From Vibrio nereis NBRC 15637 (GTDB taxonomy: Bacteria; Pseudomonadota; Gammaproteobacteria; Enterobacterales; Vibrionaceae): a stretch of DNA of 64,000 nucleotides. The notes under the pieces are model-generated. The model saw only the letters and a list, made by a program, of their open reading frames with translations, did not search any database and was not told where the DNA came from. Positions 1 to 9,152 of the stretch are shown piece after piece. Location of the stretch: positions 62,001 through 126,000 of the forward strand of contig NZ_BCUD01000003.1 in NCBI RefSeq assembly GCF_001591105.1, read 5' to 3'. The translations under genes were made by a program, and so were the position numbers. Numbering within the stretch: position 1 is the first letter of the stretch; each line of letters starts with the position of its first letter.

Positions 1-7
1 TGAGAAA

Positions 8-400
8 ATGGCGCTAAACATCGAACATTTTTCTGTGCAGCAGTTGGACCGTACTTGGGCTGATTTAATGGAAGCCTTTCCGCCTGAACGTAGCCTTACA
101 GGACAAGACTACATTGAGCAGCAGTATCGATTGATGCGTAATTTATACACTGGTGTCAGCTTTGCCAGCTTGTATGATGCGGAAGAACGCAGAAGTTTTC
201 GAATGCCTTGGAGTGATTTGTTGCACGGCATTGATGATTTAATCAAGCTAAAAACCTTGCATAAACAAGTGGAGAAGCTTGAAGGCGAAGAAAAAGAGCA
301 ACTAGAACGTTGGCTGATTCGTCAGGAAAGCTCCATTCTTCATGCGATGGAGCAAACCAGAATCATCTGTATTGAAGCTGAGCCATACTGGCGCGATTAA
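8..400 (+). CDS. Small conserved hypothetical protein
   Basis: A 130-residue soluble, acidic protein that I do not recognise by name. It has no signal peptide, membrane segment or catalytic motif. The C-terminal half is predicted helical and charged, with a KLEGEEKEQLERW stretch that looks like a short coiled coil, and the protein ends in YWRD. The ATG at 8 is the first in-frame start in the window; a slightly longer N-terminus cannot be excluded because the window begins 7 bases upstream. It is followed at once by a strong terminator and converges on the channel gene. The coding call is secure from length and codon use; the function is unknown. Confidence 0.75.
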   Translation: MALNIEHFSVQQLDRTWADLMEAFPPERSLTGQDYIEQQYRLMRNLYTGVSFASLYDAEERRSFRMPWSDLLHGIDDLIKLKTLHKQVEKLEGEEKEQLERWLIRQESSILHAMEQTRIICIEAEPYWRD

Positions 401-406
401 GTACTG

Positions 407-431
407 AGGGAGCATCACTGCTCCCTTTTTT
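407..431 (+). terminator. Rho-independent terminator after the first gene
   Basis: Stem AGGGAGCA (407-414), loop TCAC, stem TGCTCCCT (419-426), then a T run. It lies 7 bases after the stop of the small hypothetical gene and just before the converging stop of the K+ channel gene. Confidence 0.85.
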
Positions 432-439
432 GATCCAAT

Positions 440-1204
440 TTAAGAATGTTTTTGTTTTTCTAGTTGCGCCTCGAGTTCATCCAGTCGCTTTAGGATTTGG
501 TCTTGCTTTTGTACTGCCTCTAAAAGCAATCGCTCTTTGTTTTCGGAGCGTTTTGTTTGTGTGGTGGTCGGTGAAGTAAGAAATGATGTGATCAAACCTG
601 AAATCATACCAAATAAGCCGACACCGCAAATAATGAGTGCGGCAGCCAGAGTTTTACCGCCATCCGTTACGGGATAGTGGTCGCCGTAGCCCACGGTAGA
701 AATTGTCACTAACGCCCACCACAACGCATCCCCTCCGGTTTGGATATTAGCTTCCGGTGCTTTGCCTTCGATGAACAGCATCATACTTGCGCCGATGGTG
801 AGCAAAACAACCAACAGCAACAAAATGGACGCCAGTGTTGTCTCTCGGCGATTGCTGGTAAGCTGCCTAAACATAAATCGGCTAGAGCGAATGACCAGAA
901 TTACCCTTAAAATATGAAACAAACGAGCGAAGCGCAGGGGCTCAATCATTGGGATACTGGCAAGGAAATCGATCCAGTGGCGTTTAAGAAACTCAACTCT
1001 GTCGGGCGAGCGAATGAGGTCAATCATCAGTTGTAGGATAAAAACACTACAGATAATAAAGTCTAAGCCGATAAGAACTTGACGCGACTCTGGTTGTAAT
1101 GGGAAAAACAGTAAGCCAGAAATCACAAATAGTGCCATAAATGACAAGATTAGTGACAACAAGCTCATCGGCTTTGTATCGTATTTGATATCATCTTTTT
1201 TCAT
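440..1204 (-). CDS. Voltage-gated-type potassium channel (ion transporter family)
   Basis: A 254-residue integral membrane protein of the six-transmembrane voltage-gated cation channel superfamily. Hydrophobic segments cover roughly residues 15-215. An S4-like stretch carries spaced arginines (FARLFHILRVILVIRSSR, about residues 92-109). The pore loop has the K+ selectivity filter TVGYGD at about residue 170. The cytoplasmic tail ends in a heptad-rich helix (LLLEAVQKQDQILKRLDEL), a plausible tetramerisation coiled coil. There is no RCK/TrkA-N domain, unlike E. coli Kch, so gating is probably by voltage alone. It is transcribed divergently from the chemotaxis receptor, with a 113-base gap. Physiological role unknown. 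Confidence 0.88.
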   Translation of the reverse strand: MKKDDIKYDTKPMSLLSLILSFMALFVISGLLFFPLQPESRQVLIGLDFIICSVFILQLMIDLIRSPDRVEFLKRHWIDFLASIPMIEPLRFARLFHILRVILVIRSSRFMFRQLTSNRRETTLASILLLLVVLLTIGASMMLFIEGKAPEANIQTGGDALWWALVTISTVGYGDHYPVTDGGKTLAAALIICGVGLFGMISGLITSFLTSPTTTQTKRSENKERLLLEAVQKQDQILKRLDELEAQLEKQKHS

Positions 1205-1317
1205 ACGAGGCTCGAAATAAATAATGAATACTGCTGTAACGGCAAAATAAGAGCGAATTCGTGTTCATATTTTGAATCAGAATTAAACAATATATAAAAC
1301 TTAGTGGAGAACGAACA

Positions 1318-2574
1318 ATGACCAAAATGGCATTTAAGCCATGGGAACGTGTAATTACGGATATTCGTCTAGTTCCCAAAATGGTGTTGCTGATGGTATT
1401 CAGTACCGTGCTGATCATTTCAAAACAGCTGTGGGACGCGAATACGTTTTATGAATCCCTGCTCGCGGCAACCAATAACCTAGCGGTTGCGCAGCAGCAT
1501 TATGATGCCTACATTGTTCAAGTGGTATGGCAAACCGCCATTATGATTGTGGTGTTTGTTGTGCTGCTACTGTTTGCTGCACGAATCATGCTACGCCAGA
1601 CGCAATATTTGAGTGACTCCATTAAATTAATGGCTGAAAAAGACCTTTCTGTCCAAATTCAAATGGACTGCAAAGACGAATATGGTGATGTAGCGCGAGA
1701 GTTAGAAAAAACGCGTATGCAATTGCAAGATATGATAAAGCTTCAGGTCAGTTCATCGCAAGAGTTGTCTGGGTTGACTGAGGTAATGACACTGAGCATG
1801 TCAGAAACCAAAGAGTCTGCACAAGAAGAGTTTAATGAAATTGATCAGCTTGCTACCGCAATGAGTGAGATGAGCTCAACGGTTCAAACGGTCGCGGAAC
1901 ATGCGCAGAGCGCTTCATCTCTGACTGAAAATGCTTCGGGGCAAGCAGAAACAGGTCAGCGTTTCGTTCAGGGCACTGTGTCTAAAATTAGTGATTTGTC
2001 GCAAGACATCGCGGCTTCGGCGCAAGCCGTGAATGAGGTCGAAGAAAGCGTTGAAGCGATCGGTAGCGTGGTTGGCACCATTCAAGGCATTTCAGAGCAG
2101 ACTAACCTGCTTGCATTAAATGCGGCGATTGAAGCGGCACGCGCTGGGGAAGCTGGTCGAGGCTTTGCCGTGGTTGCTGACGAAGTACGTAACCTGGCGC
2201 AGCGTACTCAACAAGCGACAGTAGAAATCCAAGACATGATCACCCAACTGCAGTCCAGTGCGACTTCTGCGGTTGATCTGATGGAAAAAAGCGTGGTGGA
2301 AGCCGCGGAAGGTGTGGAGTTGGTGACCAATGCGGGAAGTGAACTGGATGGCATTGTTGGTCAAGTCAAACAAATCAATGACATGAACTTCCAGATAGCG
2401 ACGGCGGCAGGCCAGCAGAGCAGTGTTGCAGAAGAAATGAGCCAGAACCTCACTAACGTTCGAGAGCTGGTGGAAGCGTCGGTAACTGTGGTGTCGGAAC
2501 TGCTCGAAACATCAGAAATTATGCAGCAAAACGCGGAAGAACTGGATAAGAAGATCACCTCGTTTAAAGTCTAA
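1318..2574 (+). CDS. Methyl-accepting chemotaxis protein with minimal periplasmic domain
   Basis: A 418-residue chemoreceptor. Two transmembrane helices (about residues 20-37 and 64-84) flank only about 30 periplasmic residues, so there is no room for a Cache, PAS or four-helix sensor. A HAMP-like linker follows (about 85-140) and then the long cytoplasmic coiled coil. The highly conserved hairpin tip is present ([36 protein letters not shown]). There is no C-terminal CheR-binding pentapeptide. It should signal through CheA/CheW. Its input is probably membrane- or energy-related, or comes from a partner protein, which is inference. ATG 1318 follows a GGAGAACGA Shine-Dalgarno. It is monocistronic with its own terminator. 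Confidence 0.92.
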   Translation: MTKMAFKPWERVITDIRLVPKMVLLMVFSTVLIISKQLWDANTFYESLLAATNNLAVAQQHYDAYIVQVVWQTAIMIVVFVVLLLFAARIMLRQTQYLSDSIKLMAEKDLSVQIQMDCKDEYGDVARELEKTRMQLQDMIKLQVSSSQELSGLTEVMTLSMSETKESAQEEFNEIDQLATAMSEMSSTVQTVAEHAQSASSLTENASGQAETGQRFVQGTVSKISDLSQDIAASAQAVNEVEESVEAIGSVVGTIQGISEQTNLLALNAAIEAARAGEAGRGFAVVADEVRNLAQRTQQATVEIQDMITQLQSSATSAVDLMEKSVVEAAEGVELVTNAGSELDGIVGQVKQINDMNFQIATAAGQQSSVAEEMSQNLTNVRELVEASVTVVSELLETSEIMQQNAEELDKKITSFKV

Positions 2575-2596
2575 CAAGGCCAGAGAATCATGAACA

Positions 2597-2628
2597 AACG
2601 CCCACTAGTGATAGTGGGCGTTTTTTAT
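2597..2628 (+). terminator. Rho-independent terminator after the chemoreceptor gene
   Basis: Stem AACGCCCACTA (2597-2607), loop GTGA, stem TAGTGGGCGTT (2612-2622), followed by T residues. Confidence 0.9.
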
Positions 2629-2707
2629 TAGGCCAGTTTTGATATATAACTAGTCCATTACCATTTAAATCGTTATCCAGATTGGTATTTTTACACAAGG
2701 AAGATAC

Positions 2708-5548
2708 ATGCAACTGCCAGAAAGCCTCATCCCTATTTCTCAAGCCGCACTCGAACCGCTAAACCAATCTGACATTGTGGCCAACTGGCCAGAAACGCTG
2801 CGTGCAAAGCTCGTTTACGTAGCAGGCTTAAGCCAGTTCATCACCGATACCTTTCAGACTGATGAGCATCTGTTGCAAGCATTTCCTGACATGTTGGAAG
2901 AGTCGTCTCGCTGTCATTCATACCGAGAAAGGTTGGCCACGTTACTGGCTGGCTGCAGTGATGAGCTTCAAGGGCATCGAGTGCTCAGACAATTCCGCAA
3001 TCGTGAAATGGTCTATATCGCCTGGCGTGATTTTACAGGAACGTGGAGCTTAGAAGAGAGCCTAGAGCATATCTCTCAGCTTGCCGAAGCGATGATTTTC
3101 GAAACCTATCAATGGCAATACAAAGCATGTTGTGAACTATGGGGCACACCGTGTAACGCAGAAGGCGAAGCGCAACCAATGCTGATCATGGGGATGGGCA
3201 AACTGGGTGGAGGGGAGCTTAACTTCTCATCGGATATCGACCTTATTTTTACCTACCCTGAAAATGGTGAGACGCAAGGCGCACGCCAGAGCATCGCAAA
3301 TGCCCAATTCTTTACCCGATTAGGTCAGCGGATCATTAAAGCACTCGATCAGCAAACATTCGATGGTTTTTGCTATCGCGTTGACATGCGTTTACGTCCA
3401 TTCGGAGACAGTGGCCCTCTGGTGATGAGCTATGCCGCGCTTGAAGACTATTATCAAGAGCAAGGGCGCGACTGGGAGCGCTACGCGATGATCAAAGCAC
3501 GGGTGATGGGCAGCGAAATGTATCCTCAATATCAAGAGCTGCGCAAAATGCTTCGCCCGTTTGTGTTTCGTCGTTACATTGACTTCAGCGCCATCCAGTC
3601 TTTGCGCCGTATGAAGTCGATGATCAGCAGTGAAGTACGTCGTCGGGGTTTGAGTAACAATATTAAGCTCGGGGCAGGGGGCATTCGCGAAATCGAGTTT
3701 ATCGCCCAAGTATTCCAGTTAATCCGTGGTGGCCGTGAGCCGAGTCTGCGTCACCGAGGTCTGTTGCATACGTTAGATGCCATCGAAGAATTGGAGCTAC
3801 TGGAAGCGGGTGGGGCTGGCCATTTGCGAGACGCGTACAAGTTCTTACGTCGCCTTGAAAACCTTTTGCAAGCGATGGCCGACAAGCAGACTCAAACATT
3901 GCCAGACAGTGATACCGAGCAATTGCAACTGGCGATAGCGATGGGGTATAGCAGTTGGGATGAGTTGATGGGCGATGTGCGCCATCATATGGCCGCAGTG
4001 CATCAGGTATTTACGAACCTGATTGGCGATGAGGAAGAAGAATCTTCCGATGTCGCCAGCCACTTCCATGAATTGTGGGACATGATAGAAAATCCGGAAG
4101 TGATCGAGAACGTGCTGAGCCAAGATATCGGCGTGCAGGAACCTCAGGTCATGGCGAATACCATTCTTCAGTTTAAAAAGGACTTGGCGAAAAAGACCCT
4201 TGGCCCGCGAGGGCGCGAAGTATTGAATAGGCTGATGCCTAAAGTGTTTGCAGCCATTTATGCACACCCAGAGGCGGAATTCGGCTTATCGCGCGTGTTA
4301 CATCTGTTACAAAAAATCGTCACCCGAACCACTTACCTGGAGTTACTGGACGAGCATGCTGCCGCGCTGACTCAATTAGTACGCTTATGTACAGCGAGCC
4401 CAATGATTTCTGAACAGTTGGGCCGCTATCCTATTTTGCTTGATGAGCTCATCGACCCTCAGCAGCTATACAATCCAGTCCCGCTGGAAAGCTATCGTAC
4501 CGAATTACGTGACTTTTTAGCGCGTATCCCCGAAGACGATATGGAGCAGCAAATGGAAGCGTTGCGTCAGTTCAAGCAGATTTGTATCCTCAGAATTGCC
4601 GCCGCAGATATCGCGGGCGTACTTCCAGTGAAGAAAGTGAGTGATCACTTAACCTATCTTGCTGAAGCTATTGTTGAATCTGTCGTTCACCAAGCCTGGT
4701 TACAAATGGCTGAAAAATACGGGGAGCCGACTCACCTCAAAGATCGTGAGGGGAAAGGCTTCGCGGTGATTGGTTACGGCAAGGTTGGTGGCTGGGAGCT
4801 GGGTTACAACTCTGATCTGGATATCGTCTTTATGCACGACTGCCCAGTGCACGCATACACGGATGGTAAAAAAGAAATCGACGGACGACAGTTTTATTTG
4901 AGACTGGCCCAGCGCATCATCCATATTTTCTCGACCAGAACAGCATCGGGCATTCTATACGAAGCGGATACTCGCTTACGTCCTTCAGGTGCGTCGGGGT
5001 TATTGGTAAGCCCTGCTGAAGCGTTTGATGAATACCAACATAACGAGGCTTGGACGTGGGAGCACCAGGCATTAGTCCGAGCTCGCATGATTTATGGCGA
5101 TGAGCCGCTACAACACAGTTTTGCGAAAACGCGCCACGAGGTACTCGCTCTTGAAAGAGATGGAGATAAGCTCAAGAAAGATGTGGTTGAGATGCGAATC
5201 AAAATGCGTGACCACCTCGGCGGTAAAAAAACAGGGCGTTTTATGCTAAAGCAAGACCCTGGTGGCATTACGGATGTGGAGTTTTTAGCGCAGTATTTAG
5301 TGCTACGTTATAGCCATGAAAAACCAAAACTCACCCGTTGGAGCGACAATGTCCGCATCTTTGAATCAATGATTGCACAAGGAGTGATGGACGAAGGCCA
5401 AGCGATGGCAATTACTCATGCTTATACCGCAATGCGAAACCAAATCCATCACCGTAATCTACTCAATCTTGATGCGGATGTGGCTGCTGATAAGTTTGCG
5501 GCTGAGCGTGAACTTGTGATCCAACTGTGGAACGAGTGGCTAGGCTAA
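2708..5548 (+). CDS. glnE: Bifunctional glutamine synthetase adenylyltransferase/deadenylase GlnE
   Basis: A 946-residue enzyme, normal length for the family. It attaches AMP to, and removes it from, glutamine synthetase under the control of PII (GlnB) and glutamine, switching the enzyme off and on. Two nucleotidyltransferase halves are visible. The deadenylylase domain has GMGKLGGGELNFSSDIDLIF near residue 160. The adenylyltransferase domain has GYGKVGGWELGYNSDLDIVF near residue 690. Each keeps the SDxD metal-binding pair, so both activities should be intact. The ATG at 2708 follows AAGGAAG. It precedes hldE, as the pair does in E. coli, with a 112-base gap, so separate promoters are possible. 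It links functionally to the two glutamate synthase operons later in the window. Confidence 0.97.
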   Translation: MQLPESLIPISQAALEPLNQSDIVANWPETLRAKLVYVAGLSQFITDTFQTDEHLLQAFPDMLEESSRCHSYRERLATLLAGCSDELQGHRVLRQFRNREMVYIAWRDFTGTWSLEESLEHISQLAEAMIFETYQWQYKACCELWGTPCNAEGEAQPMLIMGMGKLGGGELNFSSDIDLIFTYPENGETQGARQSIANAQFFTRLGQRIIKALDQQTFDGFCYRVDMRLRPFGDSGPLVMSYAALEDYYQEQGRDWERYAMIKARVMGSEMYPQYQELRKMLRPFVFRRYIDFSAIQSLRRMKSMISSEVRRRGLSNNIKLGAGGIREIEFIAQVFQLIRGGREPSLRHRGLLHTLDAIEELELLEAGGAGHLRDAYKFLRRLENLLQAMADKQTQTLPDSDTEQLQLAIAMGYSSWDELMGDVRHHMAAVHQVFTNLIGDEEEESSDVASHFHELWDMIENPEVIENVLSQDIGVQEPQVMANTILQFKKDLAKKTLGPRGREVLNRLMPKVFAAIYAHPEAEFGLSRVLHLLQKIVTRTTYLELLDEHAAALTQLVRLCTASPMISEQLGRYPILLDELIDPQQLYNPVPLESYRTELRDFLARIPEDDMEQQMEALRQFKQICILRIAAADIAGVLPVKKVSDHLTYLAEAIVESVVHQAWLQMAEKYGEPTHLKDREGKGFAVIGYGKVGGWELGYNSDLDIVFMHDCPVHAYTDGKKEIDGRQFYLRLAQRIIHIFSTRTASGILYEADTRLRPSGASGLLVSPAEAFDEYQHNEAWTWEHQALVRARMIYGDEPLQHSFAKTRHEVLALERDGDKLKKDVVEMRIKMRDHLGGKKTGRFMLKQDPGGITDVEFLAQYLVLRYSHEKPKLTRWSDNVRIFESMIAQGVMDEGQAMAITHAYTAMRNQIHHRNLLNLDADVAADKFAAERELVIQLWNEWLG

Positions 5549-5660
5549 TTTAGCGAATAGAAAATGAACGCCGCGTTGCATTGTTCGCAGCGCAGCAAAG
5601 GGTTTAGGGCAGAAAAACGCTGTGCTAAACTCTGGCCAGATTTAATTGTGGAGATCGACG

Positions 5661-7091
5661 ATGAAACCAATCCTACCTAACTACAAGGATTCCGGTGTAT
5701 TGATTATTGGTGATGTAATGTTAGATCGCTATTGGTATGGACCAACAGGGCGAATCTCACCAGAAGCACCAGTGCCTGTAGTAAAAGTAGAAAACAACGA
5801 AGAGCGCCCAGGTGGAGCTGCTAACGTTGCGATGAACATCGCCTCGCTGGGTGGACAAGCTCATATCGTAGGTTTAACAGGGATCGATGAACCAGCTAAA
5901 GCATTGAATGAAACACTGACTGCGCTCAACGTTAAGTGTAATTTTGTTGGTCTGCCTAACTACCCGACTATCACGAAGTTGCGTGTAATGAGCCGCGGTC
6001 AGCAACTGATCCGCCTCGACTTTGAAGATAAATTCGAGAATATTGAACCAGCTCTGATCCTAGAGCGCATGGAGCAGGCACTGCCAAAAGTGAAAGCCGT
6101 GGTGCTTTCTGATTACGCGAAAGGTGCACTAGAACACGTTCAACAGTTCATCCAGAAAGCGCGTGCTGCCAATGTGCCAGTTTTTATTGACCCAAAAGGC
6201 GCTGATTTTGAACGCTACCGCGGAGCTACGCTGCTAACACCAAACATGTCTGAGTTTGAAATGGTGGTGGGGAAAGTCAAATCTGATCAAGATCTGGTAG
6301 AAAAAGGCCATCAACTGATCGAAGAGTATGATTTTGAAGCGCTACTGGTAACACGTAGTGAACACGGTATGACGTTACTTCGCCGCAACCAGAAGCCATT
6401 CCATTTGCCAACTCAAGCCAAAGAAGTGTACGACGTAACAGGTGCTGGTGATACGGTTATATCAGTGCTTGCTTCATCGGTAGCGGCGGGCAAACCAATG
6501 GACGAAGCGTGTGCGTTGGCAAATGCAGCCGCAGGCGTGGTGGTTGGTAAGCTCGGTACTTCAACCGTGTCGACCATCGAACTTGCAGAAGCCGTTCATG
6601 GAAGCCAAGACACAGACTTTGGTGTGATCACAGAAAAAGAACTGATTGAAGCGGTGAAGAAAGCGCAATCGAAAGGTGAGAAAGTGGTCATGACCAACGG
6701 TTGTTTCGACATTCTTCACGCAGGGCATGTGTCTTACTTAAATCATGCTGCTGAATTGGGTGACCGTCTGATTGTTGCTGTAAACACTGATGAGTCAGTT
6801 AAGCGCTTGAAAGGACCTGGTCGTCCAGTTAACCCAACAGATCGCCGTATGGCGGTACTTGAGGGCTTAGGAGCGGTAGATTGGGTTGTTCCTTTCGGGG
6901 AAGATACGCCACAACGCTTAATTTCAGAAGTGCTGCCAGACTTATTAGTGAAAGGTGGTGACTACCAACCAGAAGAAATTGCTGGTGGAAAAGAAGTGAT
7001 CGCGAATGGTGGTGAGGTCAAAGTGCTGAACTTCGAAGATGGTTGCTCAACAACTGAAATCATTGATGCCATTAAAGGTGGTAAAGGGTAA
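5661..7091 (+). CDS. hldE: Bifunctional heptose-7-phosphate kinase / heptose-1-phosphate adenylyltransferase HldE
   Basis: A 476-residue cytosolic enzyme making ADP-heptose for the LPS inner core. The N-terminal PfkB-type kinase (about residues 1-315) carries the catalytic GAGDT motif and phosphorylates D-glycero-manno-heptose 7-phosphate at C1. The C-terminal cytidylyltransferase-like domain (about 340-476) carries [12 protein letters not shown] with the HxGH nucleotide-binding motif. The ATG at 5661 is preferred over an in-frame TTG at 5646, because GGAG sits 7 bases before it and MKPILP matches family N-termini. It lies downstream of glnE and ends at a strong terminator. Confidence 0.96.
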   Translation: MKPILPNYKDSGVLIIGDVMLDRYWYGPTGRISPEAPVPVVKVENNEERPGGAANVAMNIASLGGQAHIVGLTGIDEPAKALNETLTALNVKCNFVGLPNYPTITKLRVMSRGQQLIRLDFEDKFENIEPALILERMEQALPKVKAVVLSDYAKGALEHVQQFIQKARAANVPVFIDPKGADFERYRGATLLTPNMSEFEMVVGKVKSDQDLVEKGHQLIEEYDFEALLVTRSEHGMTLLRRNQKPFHLPTQAKEVYDVTGAGDTVISVLASSVAAGKPMDEACALANAAAGVVVGKLGTSTVSTIELAEAVHGSQDTDFGVITEKELIEAVKKAQSKGEKVVMTNGCFDILHAGHVSYLNHAAELGDRLIVAVNTDESVKRLKGPGRPVNPTDRRMAVLEGLGAVDWVVPFGEDTPQRLISEVLPDLLVKGGDYQPEEIAGGKEVIANGGEVKVLNFEDGCSTTEIIDAIKGGKG

Positions 7092-7111
7092 AGAATGCCC
7101 TTTAAACATTC

Positions 7112-7139
7112 AAAACGTCCACGCTTGTGGGCGTTTTTT
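7112..7139 (+). terminator. Terminator after hldE
   Basis: Stem AAAACGTCCAC (7112-7122), loop GCTT, stem GTGGGCGTTTT (7127-7137) with one G-T pair, and a T-rich tail. Confidence 0.88.
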
Positions 7140-7153
7140 GTATATGCCGAAAA

Positions 7154-7179
7154 CAAAAAATGGAGCCAGTTGGCTCCAT
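7154..7179 (-). terminator. Terminator after arcA
   Basis: On the minus strand the hairpin AAATGGAGCC / GGCTCCATTT (7158-7180) is followed by a T run (the A run at 7154-7160 on the plus strand). It lies between the converging hldE and arcA genes, back to back with the hldE terminator. Confidence 0.85.
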
Positions 7180-7203
7180 TTGCTATGAACGAGTAGAAGA
7201 AGA

Positions 7204-7920
7204 TTAGTCTTCTAGATCACCACAGAAGCGGTAACCTTCGCCGTGAATCGTTGCAATGATCTCTGGTGTACCAGATACAGATTCAAAGTGCTTACGAATG
7301 CGACGAATGGTTACGTCTACAGTGCGATCATGTGGCTTAAGCTCACGACCTGTCATTTTCTTCAGCAGGTCTGCACGAGTTTGAATCTTGCCTGGGTTTT
7401 CACAGAAGTGAAGCAGTGCACGGAACTCAGAACGTGGCAGCTTGTAGCTGTCACCACTTGGGCTTACCAAAGAACGACTGTTGATATCCAGCACCCAACC
7501 ATTGAACTCATATTTTTCTACGCTGCGTTTTTCTTCCGTGACAGCGTTAGTGCTCATCGAGCGGTTCAGTAGGTTGCGAGCACGGATAGTCAGCTCGCGC
7601 GGGTTAAACGGTTTAGTGATGTAATCATCTGCACCGATTTCAAGACCTAGGATCTTATCAACTTCATTGTCACGACCAGTCAAGAACATCAGCGCCACGT
7701 TTGCTTGTTCGCGAAGCTCGCGAGCCAACAGCAGGCCGTTTTTACCTGGAAGGTTGATGTCCATAATGACCAAGTTTACTTGGTTGTCGGACAGAACCTG
7801 GTGCATCTCTTCACCGTCACTGGCCTCAAAAACAGCGTATCCCTCTGCTTCAAAAATACTCTTAAGAGTGTTACGAGTTACTTGCTCATCTTCGACAATA
7901 AGAATGTGCGGGGTTTGCAT
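7204..7920 (-). CDS. arcA: Two-component response regulator ArcA (aerobic respiration control)
   Basis: A 238-residue OmpR/PhoB-class regulator, identical in length and very close in sequence to E. coli ArcA ([34 protein letters not shown]). The receiver domain covers about residues 1-120 with acceptor Asp54 (VIMDINLPG) and the conserved Thr and Lys. The winged-helix DNA-binding domain covers about 135-235 ([13 protein letters not shown]). When phosphorylated by ArcB under low oxygen it represses aerobic TCA and respiration genes and activates fermentative ones. Its cognate sensor gene arcB lies at 51-53 kb. Its upstream region carries an exact FNR consensus site and an ArcA-box-like repeat, suggesting oxygen control and autoregulation. 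Confidence 0.97.
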   Translation of the reverse strand: MQTPHILIVEDEQVTRNTLKSIFEAEGYAVFEASDGEEMHQVLSDNQVNLVIMDINLPGKNGLLLARELREQANVALMFLTGRDNEVDKILGLEIGADDYITKPFNPRELTIRARNLLNRSMSTNAVTEEKRSVEKYEFNGWVLDINSRSLVSPSGDSYKLPRSEFRALLHFCENPGKIQTRADLLKKMTGRELKPHDRTVDVTIRRIRKHFESVSGTPEIIATIHGEGYRFCGDLED

Positions 7921-8130
7921 TGGCGGTACCTAAACTTGTGAAAAAAATGTGCTAATGGAATAAATTTTAGGCAAAAACATAACATACGGGTAATGTGATG
8001 TTGATAATAAACCAAAGAACATAATATTTCACTTCTTTGATTGCCCGCCGTCCTTGGATTTTACTGTGTATCCTGCGTGAGGTTCCGATTCCTCAACCAC
8101 TCCATTAGTCTTTGAAGCGGATTTTATAAT

Positions 8131-8147
8131 GTTAACAGCATGCTAAC
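8131..8147. promoter_or_regulatory. ArcA-box-like direct repeat
   Basis: GTTAAC at 8131-8136 and GCTAAC at 8142-8147 repeat with an 11-base period. ArcA binds direct repeats of a GTTAA-type element at that spacing in E. coli. It sits in the arcA upstream region, so autoregulation is the simplest reading. Confidence 0.4.
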
Positions 8148-8177
8148 AACGTAGAACTTTTAATTCCAATCACTTTG

Positions 8178-8191
8178 TTGATTTATATCAA
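8178..8191. promoter_or_regulatory. FNR-type binding site (TTGATTTATATCAA)
   Basis: TTGAT-TTAT-ATCAA is a full match to the FNR consensus TTGATnnnnATCAA. It lies 56 bases before the DUF3293 start and about 257 bases before arcA. In E. coli FNR activates arcA anaerobically; either divergent gene could be the target here. Confidence 0.7.
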
Positions 8192-8247
8192 GAGTTAGAA
8201 TGTAACAAATATTAATAGTACTAAGTAAATGTAAAACTGCAATTTAT

Positions 8248-8637
8248 ATGAACATTGATTCTCAACTCTGGGCTGCTTACTCAGACCCATACTTTCGTTT
8301 TAGTGATGAATATTCATGTGATTCTTTTGCTATCATCACGGCTTGGAACCCATCAAGCCATTTACTGCCCAAAGACGAAAATAAAAGAAAAAATCAGCAG
8401 TTAAGTCAGGAAATCAACCATAATTACAGTGTTGAAGTCTTAGTCGGAGACAAAACATTTTCCTGGGTTGAAGAAAGTTTTGCAGTTGAAATGAGCGAAT
8501 CCCACGCTATTTGGCTCGCGCGTAAGTTTGGTCAAAATGCGATTTATTTTGTTGAAGGTGAAATGCTGTATCTCATTTCATGTCTTGAAGACAATACCAA
8601 ATTAGCTCTGGGGGATTGGCGAATTCGTTGTAGATAA
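8248..8637 (+). CDS. DUF3293 domain protein
   Basis: A 129-residue soluble protein of the DUF3293 family. The family-typical opening ([12 protein letters not shown]...) and the [11 protein letters not shown] segment are present. No catalytic residues are known, so no function is assigned. ATG 8248 has a weak ribosome site. The RraA-like gene follows after a 29-base gap, so the two are probably co-transcribed. A consensus FNR site 56 bases upstream makes oxygen-dependent expression plausible. Confidence 0.78.
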   Translation: MNIDSQLWAAYSDPYFRFSDEYSCDSFAIITAWNPSSHLLPKDENKRKNQQLSQEINHNYSVEVLVGDKTFSWVEESFAVEMSESHAIWLARKFGQNAIYFVEGEMLYLISCLEDNTKLALGDWRIRCR

Positions 8638-8666
8638 AGGATTACTTACTATCTCATGGAGGAATA

Positions 8667-9152
8667 ATGAAAGATATAACACCAGATATTTGTGATAAGC
8701 ATGCGGATAAGGTCACCCTTGTTGCTCTGCCTTTGCTTAACTTTGGTCACAAGAGTGCATTTTTTGGCGAGATAGTCACAATACGGTGCTATCACGATAA
8801 TTCAAAAGTACGAGAAGTGTTGAGCCAAGATGGAACCGGAAAAGTGTTGGTTGTTGACGGTCATGGCTCTTGTCAAAAAGCCTTGTTAGGTGATCAATTG
8901 GCCATTTTAGCCATAGACAATAATTGGGAAGGGGTGATAGTCAACGGGGCTATTCGAGATGCAGTAGCAATGGCCGAAATGGATTTGGGTGTGAAAGCTT
9001 TGGGCACTAACCCGTTTAAAACTGAAAAACGTGGTGTCGGTGATGTGAATGTCACGCTGACCATCCACAACCAGATGATTCAGCCGGGTGATTACATTTA
9101 CGCAGATTGGAACGGGGTGTTAATGTCTACTGAAAAGTTGGAGTGGAATTAA
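8667..9152 (+). CDS. RraA-like protein (putative 4-hydroxy-4-methyl-2-oxoglutarate aldolase family)
   Basis: A 161-residue protein with the trimeric RraA/MenG fold signature: [20 protein letters not shown], then [20 protein letters not shown]. The family includes metal-dependent oxo-acid aldolases and decarboxylases, and RNase E inhibitors. Active aldolases use a GDxx...RDxxE/D pattern. Here the residue expected to be acidic after RD is alanine (RDAVA), so aldolase activity is doubtful. It resembles the RraA paralogue found in vibrios rather than RraA itself. The start at 8667 is backed by a GGAGGAATA Shine-Dalgarno. It overlaps the converging barrel gene by 3-4 bases. Confidence 0.85.
   Translation: MKDITPDICDKHADKVTLVALPLLNFGHKSAFFGEIVTIRCYHDNSKVREVLSQDGTGKVLVVDGHGSCQKALLGDQLAILAIDNNWEGVIVNGAIRDAVAMAEMDLGVKALGTNPFKTEKRGVGDVNVTLTIHNQMIQPGDYIYADWNGVLMSTEKLEWN

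Larger units (their letters stand above)
7921..8247. promoter_or_regulatory. arcA / DUF3293 divergent intergenic region
   Basis: A 327-base gap between divergent genes with no credible ORF. It holds an exact FNR-type site (8178-8191), an ArcA-box-like direct repeat (8131-8147) and a small dyad TGAGG/CCTCA (8081-8098) of unknown meaning. The half nearest arcA is AT-rich and must include its promoter. The leader is long for a Vibrio regulatory gene. Confidence 0.6.

Noticed and set aside
3392..4267. Three minus-strand open frames of 66-140 codons within glnE
   Set aside because: They overlap glnE entirely, have no ribosome sites and read as anticodon shadows.
8081..8098. TGAGG...CCTCA hairpin as a possible tRNA or small RNA fragment
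   Set aside because: Only five pairs, no cloverleaf, no terminator; too little to call.
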